Below are positions 63,123 through 64,000 of a DNA stretch of 64,000 nucleotides, piece after piece; positions within the stretch are counted from its first letter, which is position 1, and each line of letters starts with the position of its first letter. A model generated the notes under the pieces. That model had not been told where the DNA came from. It did not search any database and saw nothing but the letters and a program-made list of their open reading frames with translations. The stretch spans positions 1 through 64,000 of the forward strand of contig CAWFTF010000016.1 of the NCBI GenBank assembly GCA_963818645.1. Direction: 5' to 3'. The DNA is from Gp6-AA40 sp963818645 (lineage in GTDB: Bacteria; Acidobacteriota; Vicinamibacteria; Vicinamibacterales; UBA2999). A program made the translations under genes and the position numbers.

Positions 63123-63492
63123 TCAAGGCCGGCACATTCGGTCCGCAATCGACGCGGCAACTGGAATTCGCCATAGGCGGCCAGTTGCCGCATGCCAGAT
63201 GGCAGCAACCCACAGCACGACTCCCGCCAGCCAGATCAGACCCGCAGCCCACGCCCAGAATCCAAACGCACCGGGCATGAACATCAGCGACGTTGCCGCG
63301 ATGCCTGAGAGCAGCGCGACCACGAGGGCAACGATCCCGAACGTCGACGCACGCCTGCGCCGCGTGGAAACGGACGTAGAGATCGCGGCGTTCGAGAAAC
63401 CAGAACAGGGCCCCTGTGATCCACCAGCCGGCGTACGCGAGCGGGGCCGCTACACGTCCTGGAAGGTTGAGAGAAAAGGGGTCTGGAGTCAT
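63123..63492 (-). pseudogene. small membrane protein (DUF4870-like), one frameshift
   Basis: ATG at 63492. PLAYAGWWITGALFWFLERR and VRFHAAQA are the DUF4870/Tic20-like first helix and conserved FHAAQ; near 63345 one extra base moves the frame to STFGIVALVVALLSGIAATS, and the chain ends IADRMCRP at 63123. Corrected length about 122 residues with three or four helices. Its ATG directly follows the TAA of the gltS-like gene upstream (TAAATG), so they form an operon. Function unknown. Confidence 0.7.
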
Positions 63493-64000
63493 TTACCGCC
63501 AGAAGTTGATCGTCGCGGTGATCAGCAGACCGTTGACGAAGTCGATGCCAAACGCGCCAACGAGAGGAACGACGAGATACGCCTTCGGCGCAGGTCCATA
63601 CCGTTCGACGAGTGCGCCCATGTTGGCCATGGCATTCGCGGTGGTCCCCAGCATGAATCCGCAGAAACCGCCGGCCATGACGACTGAGTCGTAGTCCATC
63701 CCCATGAGACGCGGAATCGCCCACACGCAGATGGCCGCGACAAGCGCAACCTGCATCGCCAGGATGACAAACAACGGGACGACGACGCCGGCGAGCTCCC
63801 AGAGCCTGAGCGTCATCAGCGCCATGACGAGGAACAGCGTCAACGCCACTTCTCCCAGGTCGTCCATCGTCCTCTGCGACATCCCGATCGCACCGGTCCA
63901 GTCGTCAAGATTGCGGATCAAGGCCGCGACGATCATCGCGCCGATGTACGCCGGGAGCCGCAACCCCATTCCCTCGATCCCTGCGCTGACCCACGCACCA
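63493..64000 (-). CDS. gltS: sodium/glutamate symporter, C-terminal part (runs off the window)
   Basis: Open beyond 64000 to its 5' side. The visible 169 residues include LRLPAYIGAMIVAALIRNLD, DDLGEVALTLFLVMALMTLR, MDYDSVVMAGGFCGFMLGTT and NAMANMGALVERYGPAPKAY, the conserved C-terminal core of GltS (Na+:glutamate carrier). Hydrophobic helices alternate as expected. It ends TAAATG, joined to the small DUF4870-like gene. Confidence 0.88.
   Translation of the reverse strand, partial: GAWVSAGIEGMGLRLPAYIGAMIVAALIRNLDDWTGAIGMSQRTMDDLGEVALTLFLVMALMTLRLWELAGVVVPLFVILAMQVALVAAICVWAIPRLMGMDYDSVVMAGGFCGFMLGTTANAMANMGALVERYGPAPKAYLVVPLVGAFGIDFVNGLLITATINFWR

Overview
The window is GC-rich DNA of a Gram-negative, outer-membrane-bearing soil-type bacterium. 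The gene content points to Acidobacteriota, probably the Vicinamibacteria: two Oar-like TonB-dependent receptors with an N-terminal carboxypeptidase-regulatory-like domain, an ECF sigma factor followed by a Ser/Thr kinase with TPR repeats, many secreted proteins of unknown function, Omp85-type barrels, and a short alpha-glucan phosphorylase. The phylum is inferred from gene families; no rRNA is present. No transposase, integrase, prophage or CRISPR array was seen.

Layout. 0-13 kb: acylating aldehyde dehydrogenase, small OM barrel, patatin-Omp85 (type Vd-like) protein, then a 6.6 kb TamB-like gene fused to a five-POTRA Omp85 barrel (split by three apparent single-base insertions), and a secreted amidohydrolase. 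13-21 kb: metallopeptidase, ECF sigma, kinase/TPR, TonB receptor (frameshifted), a 3' remnant of a second amidohydrolase, DUF1801, panE. 21-29 kb: DUF899, FAD monooxygenase, cupin, secreted unknowns, an OM barrel with a 568-residue unknown partner. 29-33 kb: a badly broken winged-helix/NB-ARC/TPR regulator divergent from a broken SGNH hydrolase. 33-46 kb: intact TonB receptor, AlkB-like dioxygenase, DUF2278, BON/LysM protein, ArsR-SRPBCC operon, lipocalin-like lipoprotein, two methyltransferase-like paralogues, APC permease, GNAT. 46-52 kb: NtrC-type regulator and soluble histidine kinase, two truncated receiver genes, zinc-ribbon protein, DUF2236 oxygenase, racemase, dicarboxylate/amino-acid symporter, tRNA-Leu(CAG). 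52-64 kb: AI-2E-type permease, two T4-lysozyme-like paralogues, secreted proteins, an acyl-CoA-dehydrogenase-fold monooxygenase, a lectin-like protein, glgP, small conserved proteins, and the edge of gltS.

Two things stand out. First, TamB and Omp85 functions, separate proteins in Proteobacteria, lie in one reading frame. Second, at least six intergenic loci carry degenerate 7-bp tandem repeats, five of them in inverted arms; two sit exactly where receiver-domain genes are cut off, one runs into a permease N-terminus, and one abuts a ribosome binding site. Other hairpin repeat families also occur, one of them apparently in frame inside a secreted protein.

About a dozen genes carry single-base frameshifts, clustered at 9-20, 29-32.5 and 53-63 kb, beside long intact genes. 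Assembly error and true decay cannot be separated without reads; where domains line up across frames I describe the gene as one.
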